Of a DNA stretch of 9,173 nt, positions 1-7,187 are shown piece by piece. The position numbers and the translations under genes are program-made. Numbering within the stretch: the first letter of the stretch is position 1; each line of letters opens with the position of its first letter. Origin of the DNA: Paenibacillus sp. (GTDB lineage Bacteria > Bacillota > Bacilli > Paenibacillales > Paenibacillaceae); assembly GCA_029256665.1 (NCBI GenBank), contig JAQSXN010000109.1:1-9173 (forward strand), written 5' to 3'. The notes below the pieces were generated by a model. The model was not told where the DNA came from and made no database searches. It worked only from the letters and a program-made list of their open reading frames with translations.

Positions 1-1146
1 AATGCGATTGCTCTGCGTAATTTGCTCTCTGCGAGGAGCAGGCGGGATATCTTCTTCGTTGTCGAGCCAAGTTTGTGGCAGCGGCAAAGGACTCAGGGAG
101 GACCACCTCTCCAGCCAAGTAGGAGGCAATGGGCATAATTCCTGCCGAATGCAGCCAGCCAGGGGATGATCGCTCATCTCCAGCCACACCAAAGACCAGG
201 CGCGAGGGACGACCCGCCAAATATCGTAACCGCCGCCGCCGATCGCGACCCACTTGCCGCCCGTATACGCGTGCGCGAGCTCATGGATAATGGCAGGTAT
301 CTCCCGATATATATTCATGCTGCAATGGATGTGGGATAGCGGGTCGAACGCATGGGCATCGCAGCCGTGCTGGCTGACGATGATATCGGGCTTAAAGGTT
401 TCGATGACCTTCCGGAGCGTGACGTTAAAGCTCTCCAGCCACGATTCGTCTTCGGTAAAAGGTTCGAGCGGCATATTGTAGCAAGCGCCAAAGCCGCTCT
501 CCGCACCTTTCTCGGAAGCGAAGCCCGTGCCAGGGAACAGGTATTTGCCCGTCTCGTGAATCGAATACGTACATACATGAGGGTCCGTATAGAAAATCCA
601 TTGCACTCCGTCTCCGTGGTGCACGTCCGTATCGATATACAGGACGCGCGCTTGATAGCGCTCTCTAATATATTGGATCGCGATCGCCGCATCGTTGTAG
701 ACACAAAATCCGGATGCTTTGTCGGGGAACGCGTGGTGAAGACCTCCGGCCAAGTGGAAGGCATGGTCGGAGCGCCCGCTCATGACGGCTTCCGCCGCGG
801 ATACAGATCCGGAGACGATGGCGGAGGCCGCGGCATGCATGTCTTGGAAAAACGGCGTATCCTCCGTCATCAGCCCGTATTGCTCCGCTGTAACGGAACG
901 GCTTCGCGGATCGGCTTCGTCGTTCAGCGCTTTGACGGCGTTTACGTAATCGGAGCGATGCACGAGCGCAAGCAGCTCGTCGCTGCACGGGATGGAAGGA
1001 GAGAGCAGGTCGTCGTCCGACAACGCTCCGCTTTCCTTTAACAGATCGATCGTAAGCGTCTGGCGTATGGGGTCGAAGGGATGTTCCTCATTGAACTTAT
1101 ATAGGGATGAATCGGAATGATGAATGAATATGGCATTCGATTTCAT
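1..1146 (-). CDS. acuC: AcuC, acetoin/acetate-utilization deacetylase of the histone deacetylase family (3' end outside window)
   Basis: This is a class I HDAC-like zinc hydrolase. In B. subtilis AcuC removes the acetyl group that AcuA puts on the active-site lysine of acetyl-CoA synthetase, reactivating it in the cytoplasm. The frame is open from ATG at 1146 to the left edge (382 codons). The B. subtilis protein, as I recall, has about 387 residues, so only a short tail is missing. Visible motifs are GGLHHA with the charge-relay pair H137/H138, the zinc site in YIDTDVHHGDG (D174, H176), the third zinc ligand in GCDAH (D263) and the catalytic-loop tyrosine in GGGGYDIW (Y307). All key residues are intact. 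An in-frame ATG lies four codons upstream (1158), but it almost touches the AGAAAGGA box. The 1146 start matches the family N-terminus better, although its spacing (about 12 nt) is long. It lies 39 nt after acuA on the same strand, so cotranscription is likely. Substrate assignment is by homology and context. Confidence 0.95.
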   Translation of the reverse strand, partial: MKSNAIFIHHSDSSLYKFNEEHPFDPIRQTLTIDLLKESGALSDDDLLSPSIPCSDELLALVHRSDYVNAVKALNDEADPRSRSVTAEQYGLMTEDTPFFQDMHAAASAIVSGSVSAAEAVMSGRSDHAFHLAGGLHHAFPDKASGFCVYNDAAIAIQYIRERYQARVLYIDTDVHHGDGVQWIFYTDPHVCTYSIHETGKYLFPGTGFASEKGAESGFGACYNMPLEPFTEDESWLESFNVTLRKVIETFKPDIIVSQHGCDAHAFDPLSHIHCSMNIYREIPAIIHELAHAYTGGKWVAIGGGGYDIWRVVPRAWSLVWLEMSDHPLAGCIRQELCPLPPTWLERWSSLSPLPLPQTWLDNEEDIPPAPRREQITQSNRI

Positions 1147-1185
1147 TACGACTTCCATTCCTTTCTCGCGGGATTAGGCATGCGG

Positions 1186-1821
1186 TCAATACATGTAACG
1201 GTTACGAAATCGAACGCGGTCGAATTGCTCGATCGAAGTCAGCGGCACTTCCTTGCCGATCCGGACCATAAGACAGTTGGCGGGGTGGGAACAGATCTCC
1301 GGATCATCCGTCGCGAACCAGATCATGCCTGCCGATTTCATCAGCTTTTCCATCATATTGCGGTAATCCCACACGTTAAGCTTGGTGCCTTCCAGATCCC
1401 AGTGCCAATAATATTCGGTCGTAAAGACGATCATGTTCTCGAGCTGATCCTCCGCAAAGGCCATTTCGATGAGCCGCTTGCCGATGCCATAGGAGCGGTA
1501 GTCGTTAGCGACCTCGATGGCGCCTAATTCGACGAGGTCGGTCATGCCGCCTTCGGACCAACGTTCCAGCTCGTCCGGATAATGAAACGTCACGTAACCT
1601 ACGATCAAGTCTCCTTCGCGCGCAAGGATGATCCGTCCTTCTTCGAGCCCTGCAATTTCGACTAAAGCTTCATGCTGCTCGGCCGGCCTGCGGAAAGCGT
1701 CGAGCTTAGCGTGCATCCGGTAGCCCGCCAGTCTGTCGGGAGGGACCGGACCTTCGAGCACAAGCTCACGGTTATCGCGGGTCGCGATGATGTCGGCCTG
1801 GAGCCGTTTGCGATGTTCCAA
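1186..1821 (-). CDS. acuA: AcuA, GNAT-family protein acetyltransferase acting on acetyl-CoA synthetase
   Basis: This is a 211-residue GNAT acetyltransferase, nearly the same length as B. subtilis AcuA. The family member in B. subtilis uses acetyl-CoA to acetylate the catalytic lysine of AcsA and so inactivates it, which prevents runaway conversion of ATP and acetate. The acetyl-CoA binding loop is visible as YRSYGIGKR (residues 108-116, the R-x-x-G-x-G/A motif). Stretches such as EQHEALVEIAGL, TTEYYWHWDL and SHPANCLM, and the C-terminal RYMY, are characteristic of AcuA. The start codon is TTG at 1821, not ATG. It has a good AAAGGAG site eight bases upstream, and the resulting MEH N-terminus matches AcuA proteins. 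The gene is divergent from acsA, its likely target, and is followed after 39 nt by acuC. There is no acuB between them. Confidence 0.95.
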   Translation of the reverse strand: MEHRKRLQADIIATRDNRELVLEGPVPPDRLAGYRMHAKLDAFRRPAEQHEALVEIAGLEEGRIILAREGDLIVGYVTFHYPDELERWSEGGMTDLVELGAIEVANDYRSYGIGKRLIEMAFAEDQLENMIVFTTEYYWHWDLEGTKLNVWDYRNMMEKLMKSAGMIWFATDDPEICSHPANCLMVRIGKEVPLTSIEQFDRVRFRNRYMY

Positions 1822-1829
1822 GGGATCAA

Positions 1830-1836
1830 CTCCTTT
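1830..1836 (-). promoter_or_regulatory. Ribosome binding site deciding the TTG start of acuA
   Basis: The minus strand reads AAAGGAG, followed by eight bases and then TTG-GAA-CAT. There is no in-frame ATG near this site. The optimal spacing, and the agreement of the resulting N-terminus (MEHRK) with AcuA proteins, make TTG the real initiator. Confidence 0.8.
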
Positions 1837-1893
1837 CGTTTTGGTAATAGTTATGATCGCTTCTTCCGTTTATTTGATCGTTATCTACTTATC

Positions 1894-1922
1894 TTTATAA
1901 CAAACAATCAAGAAAATGAAAA
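1894..1922 (-). promoter_or_regulatory. Candidate sigma-A promoter for acuA-acuC
   Basis: On the minus strand TTTTCA (1917-1922) is followed by exactly 17 bp and TATAAA (1894-1899). Each box is an imperfect match to TTGACA/TATAAT. It would start transcription near 1887, giving a leader of about 65 nt. The -35 box lies back to back with the expected -35 region of the acsA promoter, only a few bases apart. This is a prediction by eye in an AT-rich stretch where chance matches are common. Confidence 0.4.
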
Positions 1923-1946
1923 GCGTAGTCGGATTGAATAGAGGTA

Positions 1947-1955
1947 TGGTATAAT
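1947..1955 (+). promoter_or_regulatory. Extended -10 promoter of acsA
   Basis: The sequence TGGTATAAT is a perfect extended -10 element (TGnTATAAT). No good TTGACA lies 16-18 bp upstream, which is typical of promoters that rely on the TGn extension. Transcription would begin near 1962, giving a leader of about 60 nt before the acsA ATG. That leader carries the cre-like box and the inverted repeat. Confidence 0.75.
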
Positions 1956-1968
1956 ATGATTATTGAAT

Positions 1969-1982
1969 TGTAAGCGCCTTCC
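1969..1982 (+). promoter_or_regulatory. Candidate CcpA operator (cre) in the acsA leader
   Basis: TGTAAGCGCCTTCC matches the 14-base cre consensus TGWAARCGYTWNCW at 12 positions, including the whole left half and the central CG. It begins about 7 bp after the predicted acsA transcription start. CcpA bound there would block initiation or early elongation. Catabolite repression of acsA and the acu genes by CcpA is established in B. subtilis. That this site does the job here is inference. Confidence 0.6.
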
Positions 1983-1990
1983 TGAGGCGC
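1974..1990 (+). other. Perfect 6-bp inverted repeat in the acsA leader, overlapping the cre-like box
   Basis: GCGCCT (1974-1979) and AGGCGC (1985-1990) flank a five-base loop, TCCTG, so the leader RNA could form a short GC-rich hairpin about 18 nt before the GGGAGAG ribosome binding site (2008-2014). No T-run follows, so it does not look like a terminator. It may be a 5'-end stabilising hairpin, part of an extended operator, or chance. Confidence 0.4.
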
Positions 1991-2021
1991 AGATTTCCAG
2001 ATTTGATGGGAGAGTGATAGA

Positions 2022-3746
2022 ATGATCAACTTACATCAAGAGCGCATACCCGCAACCGCAACAAACCCAAACCTGAAAAATTACGAAGAGGCGGCCGCTT
2101 CTTTCGATTGGGAGGAGGTCGAGCGCCAATTCAGCTGGCACGAGACCGGCAAGGTCAACATAGCGTACGAGGCGATCGAACGTCACCTGGATACCGGGAA
2201 GGGCGACAAGATCGCGCTCTATTACAGCGACAATAACCGAGACGAATCCTATACGTTCCGTCAGCTAAGCGAGCAGTCGAATCGATTCGCGAACGTGCTT
2301 CGAAAGCATGGAATAACGAAAGGAGAGCGCGTCTTTATCTTTATGCCGCGTACTCCGGAGTTGTATTTTAGCGTTCTCGGCGTTCTCAAGGTCGGAGCTG
2401 TCGTAGGACCGTTATTCGAAGCGTTTATGGAGACGGCGGTCAAGGATCGTCTCCTGGACAGCGAAGCGATAGCTATCGTGACGACGCCGGCGTTGCTTCA
2501 CAGGATTAAGAAGGACGAACTGCCCGCGCTGAAGCATATTCTCGTCTACGGCGATGAAGTGCCGGAAGAAGAAGGCATCGTTAACTTCAAAAGCGAGATG
2601 GAAGCGGCTTCCGACGTTGCGGAGATCGAGTGGCTGGACCGCGAAGACGGACTTATTCTCCATTATACATCAGGCTCCACCGGGAAGCCAAAGGGCGTAT
2701 TCCATGCCCAGAACGCAATGATTCAGCATAAGTATACGGGGCAGATCGTTCTGGACCTGAAAGAAGACGATATCTATTGGTGCACGGCAGATCCGGGCTG
2801 GGTCACGGGCACTTCGTACGGAATTTTCGGGCCATGGCTTAACGGAGCGACAAACGTCATCAGAGGCGGCCGATTCAGTCCGAGCGACTGGTATGGCGTC
2901 ATTCAAAAGTATGGCGTGACGATATGGTACAGCGCGCCTACGGCTTTCCGCATGCTGATGGGCGCGGGAGACGAGCTGTCGAAGGACTTCGATCTGTCTA
3001 GCCTGCGTCACGTGCTGAGCGTTGGCGAGCCGCTGAACCCCGAGGTCGTACGTTGGGGGATGAAGGTATACGGCCAACGAATTCACGATACCTGGTGGAT
3101 GACGGAAACCGGCGGACAGCTGATCTGCAATTATCCGAGCATGGACATTAAGCCCGGCTCCATGGGCAAACCGCTGCCTGGCGTTCGCGCGGCGATCATC
3201 GATGACAACGGCAATGAGGTGCCGCCATACCGGATGGGCAATCTCGCGATTGGGACGCCTTGGCCGTCCATGATGCGCAAGGTCTGGAATAACCCGGCCA
3301 AATACGAAGAATACTTCCGTTTGAAGGGCTGGTACGTATCCGGCGACTCCGCATATATGGATGAAGATGGTTACTTCTGGTTCCAAGGACGGATCGACGA
3401 CGTTATTAACACGGCGGGCGAGCGGGTAGGACCGTTCGAGGTCGAGAGCAAGCTGGTGGAACATCCCGCGGTGGCGGAAGCAGGCGTAATCGGCAAGCCG
3501 GATATGGTACGCGGCGAGATCATCAAAGCGTTTATCGCGCTCCGCGAAGGCTACGAGCCATCGGAAGAGCTGAAGAAAGAGATCTCGCAGTTCGTCAAGA
3601 TCGGTCTTTCGGCGCATGCCGCGCCTCGAGAGATCGAATTCAAGGATAAGCTGCCCAAGACGCGCAGCGGCAAAATTATGCGCCGCGTGCTGAAGGCGTG
3701 GGAGCTTAATTTGCCGACAGGCGATTTGTCCACGATCGAAGATTAA
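2022..3746 (+). CDS. acsA: AcsA, AMP-forming acetyl-CoA synthetase (acetate-CoA ligase)
   Basis: This 574-residue member of the ANL adenylate-forming family converts acetate, ATP and CoA to acetyl-CoA, AMP and pyrophosphate in the cytoplasm. The length fits the short Bacillus AcsA type (about 572) rather than the longer enterobacterial Acs (about 650). Visible motifs are the ATP-binding loop YTSGSTGKPKG (215-225), DTWWMTETGGQ (356-366; the second Trp is the position known to close the acyl pocket and favour acetate), the hinge region SGDSAYMDEDGYFWFQGRID (around 440-460) and the C-terminal PKTRSGK with catalytic K551. K551 corresponds to the lysine acetylated by AcuA in B. subtilis. The ATG has GGGAGAG about 7 nt upstream. 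The gene is divergent from acuA-acuC, its probable off/on switch, and stands alone between its promoter and a strong terminator. Control is likely by CcpA at the DNA level and by lysine acetylation at the protein level. Confidence 0.97.
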   Translation: MINLHQERIPATATNPNLKNYEEAAASFDWEEVERQFSWHETGKVNIAYEAIERHLDTGKGDKIALYYSDNNRDESYTFRQLSEQSNRFANVLRKHGITKGERVFIFMPRTPELYFSVLGVLKVGAVVGPLFEAFMETAVKDRLLDSEAIAIVTTPALLHRIKKDELPALKHILVYGDEVPEEEGIVNFKSEMEAASDVAEIEWLDREDGLILHYTSGSTGKPKGVFHAQNAMIQHKYTGQIVLDLKEDDIYWCTADPGWVTGTSYGIFGPWLNGATNVIRGGRFSPSDWYGVIQKYGVTIWYSAPTAFRMLMGAGDELSKDFDLSSLRHVLSVGEPLNPEVVRWGMKVYGQRIHDTWWMTETGGQLICNYPSMDIKPGSMGKPLPGVRAAIIDDNGNEVPPYRMGNLAIGTPWPSMMRKVWNNPAKYEEYFRLKGWYVSGDSAYMDEDGYFWFQGRIDDVINTAGERVGPFEVESKLVEHPAVAEAGVIGKPDMVRGEIIKAFIALREGYEPSEELKKEISQFVKIGLSAHAAPREIEFKDKLPKTRSGKIMRRVLKAWELNLPTGDLSTIED

Positions 3747-3760
3747 GCAATAGGCAACTT

Positions 3761-3806
3761 AAAAGGGCTATTCCAAGAGGTCGCAACCTCCGGAATAGCC
3801 CTTTTT
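3761..3806. terminator. Strong two-tier, probably bidirectional terminator between acsA and the PBP gene
   Basis: AAAAGGGCTATTCC (3761-3774) pairs perfectly over 14 bases with GGAATAGCCCTTTT (3792-3805). Inside it, GAGGT and ACCTC form a second stem with a CGCA loop, separated from the outer stem by small internal unpaired bases. The plus strand continues as TTTTT. The minus strand reads CCCTTTT followed by AAGTT. It sits between the convergent acsA stop (3746) and PBP stop (3817), so it can end both transcripts. Confidence 0.92.
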
Positions 3807-3816
3807 CTGCATTCAG

Positions 3817-6800
3817 TTATCCTACGACCTTAACTTTGGTGGACGGCTGCGAGGTGCCAGCCGCGTTCTCCGCCACTACGTAGTAGGTGCCGGTCGCAAA
3901 CGGGGCAACATGCTCGTAGCTAGTCTCCAAGGTGGTGCCTAAGAGCGCGTAGTTGCCGTCATTGCCGGAGCTGTAATACACGTAGTATTTGGAGACTTGA
4001 TCGGATACCGGATTAGCTGCCCAGCTTACAACGACGCTGAGAGCCGAGCTGGTGGCCTGCAGGCCGCTCGGAGCGGAAGGCGCGCCTTCCGTCTCCTGAC
4101 CTCCGTCTCCGTCGCCCTCGCCAGGCAACCCCGGTATTTCCGGAATTTCCGGATTGACCGGCACATGACCGTTTACCAGGTTCGCGCTTGGCGCCGACTC
4201 CTTGCCGACGACATCGACCGCAACGACATAATACGTCGTGCTTTCCGTTGCGGAAGCCTTAAACGATGCCGTATATGGATCGCCGTGGATAAGGGAACTG
4301 CCGAATTTCTCATAGGGTCCCGCGTTAACCGAGCGGTAAATCCGATAACCGACAACGTCGCCCGACTTGCTGTCGGTAAACGAAATCGTTAGATTGCCAT
4401 CCGCGCCAGGCGTCAGCTTAACATCGTTAGGCGGAGCAGGGGGCGCCCCGTCATCTACCCGCGGATCGGTCTTGGATGGCGCGCCGTTCTCGGCATCCGC
4501 CGGGATATAGATCTCCATCGGACGCCGGCTGGAGGCCGGAAGCTTCGCTTGCGCCGCTTGAATCTCGTCCATGAGAGCATCCAGCGGTTTCTTGCGTTTG
4601 ACCACGATTTTCTCCTTCAGGAAGTCCTCGGGAGTAAGCTCGTTAGGCACGTAGTTGATGCCTTTGTACGTACTGATCTTCATGCTGACTAACGCATCGT
4701 CCTGTTTCTTCGGAATAAACTTTTTGTTAAACCAGTCCGTGACGACCATGCCGGCCTGTTGCGTTAGCGAGCTTGGAAGCAAGCCGCTGGCCGAGGACAC
4801 GGATGCTTTCACGACGCCATCCGGCTTAGGGAAGGCTTCGGTTGCGAACAATTCCGGTTTTTTCTCCGACACGGCATTCATGATCATCGTCCAGATGGAA
4901 CGGGCACGGGTACGGCCGTTGTTGGACAAAGCGTTGACCTGCTCTTCATAACCAGCCCATACGCCTAACGTGACATCGGGAGAGAAGCCCATGAACCAAA
5001 CGTCCCCATAACTTTGAGTGGAGCCTGTTTTGCCGGCTATCGGAATTTTACCATATTGCTTGAATTGCTTTGTGATGGCATTACCGGAACCGGATGGGCT
5101 CGAGATGACCGTCTTCAGCATGTCGGTCATCAAGAACGCCGTCTGCTCGGAGAACACTTGTTTTGGCGCTGCTTGATGCTCGTAGACGATCTTGCCGTTC
5201 GCATCCGTGATGCGTTCGATCATGTATGCGTCATTGAACACGCCTTGGTTCGGGATAGCGCCATACGCATTGGTCATTTCCTCGACGGATACGCCCAGGC
5301 GGAGACCGCCGATAACGCCCGTCTGTGCATAAGCATCCTCCGGCTGCAGCGTCGTAATGCCCAGCTTTCGGACGAATTCCCACGATTTCTCGATCGTGAC
5401 CTCTTCGTTAAAGATCTTAAGCGCAGGCAGATTGAGCGAGCGGTTGAGCGCGTCGCGGGCGGTTACGAGACCGGCGAACTTACGGTTGACGTTCATCGGG
5501 ATGTGGTATCCCTTTTGGCCGTCGCTCAACACGAGCGGCGCATCGTCGATGATGCTGGCCGGCTGTATGATTCCGGCGTCGATTGCCGGCAGATAGGCGG
5601 CTAGCGTCTTCATAGTGGAGCCCGGCTGGCGAATCATCTGCGTCGCGAAGTTCATCTGCTCCTCATAAAAGTCGCGCCCTTCGAGCATGCCGACGATTGC
5701 GCCGGTCTTATGATCCAGCATGATCGCGGCCGTCTGCTCGAGACCCTTCTTCTCGCTGTACGGTGCAAAGTTTTTCTCGTTGCTTCCGATGTCGCGCATG
5801 ATGTCGTACACTTGTTTGTCGATCGTCGTGTACACGTGGTAGCCGCCGCGCAGCAATTGTTCCCTTGCTTGTTCGATAAGCTCCGCGTTTTCTTTCTTGC
5901 GAAGATCTTCTTTGGTCAAGGTTGGATCTTCTTGCATAAGCAGCGTCTCCGCCGCTTGGCGTTCAGCTTCCAGCATGAGATAAGGATAAGTTGTATAAGC
6001 CTTCTCGCTTGGCGGCGCAATGGAAGCGCGTATATCGAAGTTGAGCGCTTCGTCATGCTCGGCTTGCGTAATTCTGCCTGTCTCGAGCATGCGGGACAGG
6101 ACGAGCTGTTGGCGTTTGACCGCGCGTTCGAAGCCTGCTTCGTTAAATTTGCCCGTGCCCGTAAAGGCGTTGTACAGGGAAGGCAGCTGAGGCAAGCCCG
6201 CCAGATAAGCCGATTGCGCAATATTAAGCTTGCTTAGATCGTTGATGCCGAAGATGCCTTTGGATGCTGCTTGAATGCCGAATACCTGATAACCGTTGGA
6301 GCCGTTGCCGAACGGCATCTTATTGAGATAAGCGGCTAATATTTCTTCTTTCGTTAAGTAACGCTCCATCCTCAGCGACAAGAAAATTTCCTTGATCTTG
6401 CGGCTGTCCGTCTTGTCGAGACTGAGGAACACCCGTCTTGCGAGCTGCTGGGTCAGCGTGCTTCCGCCCGTTTGGGTGTCTTCGTTAAACAGCTTCTGCT
6501 TGACGGCACGGCCAAGGCCGTTCACGCTTACGCCTTTATGTTCGAAAAACTCGTTGTCTTCGGTAGCAAGCAGAGCGTTGATTACGGACTCCGGAATATC
6601 ATCGTATTCGACGACGATCCGGTCCTCGTCCGTACGCAATTGGCCGACGAGGGAGTCGTCGTCAAAGTAGACGTAGCCCGTCATCGAATATTCGCCCACT
6701 TTATCCTGGATGACGGATTGCGGACGCACTTCCTCATCCTTAACGAGCGCGGCCACATATCCCGTTACGGCGCCGCCGGCGAGCAGTCCGAAGAAGATGC

Positions 6801-6897
6801 CGAAGTAAACTATCCATTTGACCGTTATAAATGATACCAGTCCGAACATTCGCCATTTGCCATATTGAGACCTCGATGGATTTTGATCCTCTTGCAT
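3817..6897 (-). CDS. Bifunctional class A penicillin-binding protein (PBP1A family) with two C-terminal fibronectin type III-like domains
   Basis: This 1026-residue membrane-anchored enzyme polymerises lipid II into glycan strands and cross-links the stem peptides outside the membrane. The order is a short cytoplasmic N-terminus, one membrane segment (about 20-51) and a GT51 glycosyltransferase domain (about 75-260). The GT51 domain shows ATEDNEFFEHKG (catalytic E113), GGSTLTQQ (144-151) and the KEEILAAYLNKMPFGNG region (183-199). A transpeptidase domain follows (about 385-680) with STMK (nucleophile S427, K430), SLN (487-489) and KTG (623-625). After a linker there are two FN3-like beta-sandwich domains (about 819-908 and 938-1025), each with the YYV.A...G..S pattern. 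They are separated by a Pro/Gly/Asp/Glu-rich spacer (915-939). No catalytic residue is missing. The start has GGAGGAGGAG about 8 nt upstream. It is longer than B. subtilis PBP1 (914 residues as I recall) and much longer than PBP4 or PBP2c. I cannot assign it to a named pbp ortholog. It is divergent from nfeD-floT. Confidence 0.95.
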   Translation of the reverse strand: MQEDQNPSRSQYGKWRMFGLVSFITVKWIVYFGIFFGLLAGGAVTGYVAALVKDEEVRPQSVIQDKVGEYSMTGYVYFDDDSLVGQLRTDEDRIVVEYDDIPESVINALLATEDNEFFEHKGVSVNGLGRAVKQKLFNEDTQTGGSTLTQQLARRVFLSLDKTDSRKIKEIFLSLRMERYLTKEEILAAYLNKMPFGNGSNGYQVFGIQAASKGIFGINDLSKLNIAQSAYLAGLPQLPSLYNAFTGTGKFNEAGFERAVKRQQLVLSRMLETGRITQAEHDEALNFDIRASIAPPSEKAYTTYPYLMLEAERQAAETLLMQEDPTLTKEDLRKKENAELIEQAREQLLRGGYHVYTTIDKQVYDIMRDIGSNEKNFAPYSEKKGLEQTAAIMLDHKTGAIVGMLEGRDFYEEQMNFATQMIRQPGSTMKTLAAYLPAIDAGIIQPASIIDDAPLVLSDGQKGYHIPMNVNRKFAGLVTARDALNRSLNLPALKIFNEEVTIEKSWEFVRKLGITTLQPEDAYAQTGVIGGLRLGVSVEEMTNAYGAIPNQGVFNDAYMIERITDANGKIVYEHQAAPKQVFSEQTAFLMTDMLKTVISSPSGSGNAITKQFKQYGKIPIAGKTGSTQSYGDVWFMGFSPDVTLGVWAGYEEQVNALSNNGRTRARSIWTMIMNAVSEKKPELFATEAFPKPDGVVKASVSSASGLLPSSLTQQAGMVVTDWFNKKFIPKKQDDALVSMKISTYKGINYVPNELTPEDFLKEKIVVKRKKPLDALMDEIQAAQAKLPASSRRPMEIYIPADAENGAPSKTDPRVDDGAPPAPPNDVKLTPGADGNLTISFTDSKSGDVVGYRIYRSVNAGPYEKFGSSLIHGDPYTASFKASATESTTYYVVAVDVVGKESAPSANLVNGHVPVNPEIPEIPGLPGEGDGDGGQETEGAPSAPSGLQATSSALSVVVSWAANPVSDQVSKYYVYYSSGNDGNYALLGTTLETSYEHVAPFATGTYYVVAENAAGTSQPSTKVKVVG

Positions 6898-6929
6898 GTT
6901 TATAACTCCTCCTCCAAAATAGCATTTCC

Positions 6930-6938
6930 ATTATAGCA
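6930..6938 (-). promoter_or_regulatory. Extended -10 promoter of the class A PBP gene
   Basis: The minus strand reads TGCTATAAT, a perfect TGnTATAAT extended -10. The -35 region is poor (TGTACC or ATGTAC at 17-18 bp). Predicted transcription starts near 6923, about 25 nt before the ATG, leaving just enough leader for the GGAGGAGGAG ribosome binding site. Confidence 0.7.
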
Positions 6939-7160
6939 CAAAACCCCATTCGGTACATGTTTCCGCCGGCTGTAGCGCCGTCTGTAGGCATATGGTCCGA
7001 TAGGAGAGAATTCGCTTCGCCGAGCCATTCTATAGATTAAACGCGCTGAAGGCAGGAAAAGTTTTGAATGAGCCAAAGCCCCAAAAGGGAAGCTTATCAT
7101 GTAAAACGGGACGATCGGCATGGGAGCAGGCAATTATATGGCGGTATGTCGATTTTTATT

Positions 7161-7187
7161 AGCAACTTCCATCATAGATGCGTCGTA
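7161..7187 (+). promoter_or_regulatory. Candidate ECF (sigma-W-like) promoter of yuaF-floT
   Basis: AGCAAC (7161-7166) is followed by 17 bp and CGTA (7184-7187). This resembles the sigma-W pattern TGAAAC...CGTA, with the AAC and CGTA cores kept and one mismatch in GAAAC. It would start transcription near 7195, about 48 nt before the yuaF ATG. In B. subtilis the yuaF-floT-yuaI operon belongs to the sigma-W regulon, which raises the prior. No good sigma-A alternative is visible, but the assignment is by eye. Confidence 0.42.

Noticed and set aside
352..1041. Plus-strand open frame of 229 codons
   Set aside because: It lies wholly antisense to acuC, which has all HDAC motifs in its frame. The product is Arg/Val-rich with no recognisable domain.
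1117..1527. Plus-strand open frame of 136 codons
   Set aside because: Antisense to acuA and the acuC start; no family resemblance.
1917..1931. Second cre-like sequence (TGAAAAGCGTAGTC) near the acuA -35
   Set aside because: The TG half and the central CG are one base out of register, and the best alignment matches only about 9 of 14 positions.
2670..3617. Minus-strand open frame of 315 codons
   Set aside because: Complement of the well-supported acsA coding region. It is Arg/His-rich, as expected for a shadow frame in codon-biased DNA.
5014..5604. Plus-strand open frame of 196 codons
   Set aside because: Antisense to the transpeptidase domain of the PBP gene, with no ribosome binding site or domain signal.
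7076..7095. Hairpin AAGCCCC-AAAA-GGGAAGCTT as terminator or regulator
   Set aside because: Short stems with an unpaired bulge and no T-run, placed between two divergent genes where no terminator is expected.
6900..7133. Possible small minus-strand gene (77 codons) upstream of the PBP
   Set aside because: TTG or internal ATG start without a ribosome binding site. The frame includes the PBP promoter and ribosome binding site, and the product is unrecognised and Arg-rich. A conserved homolog in relatives would change this.
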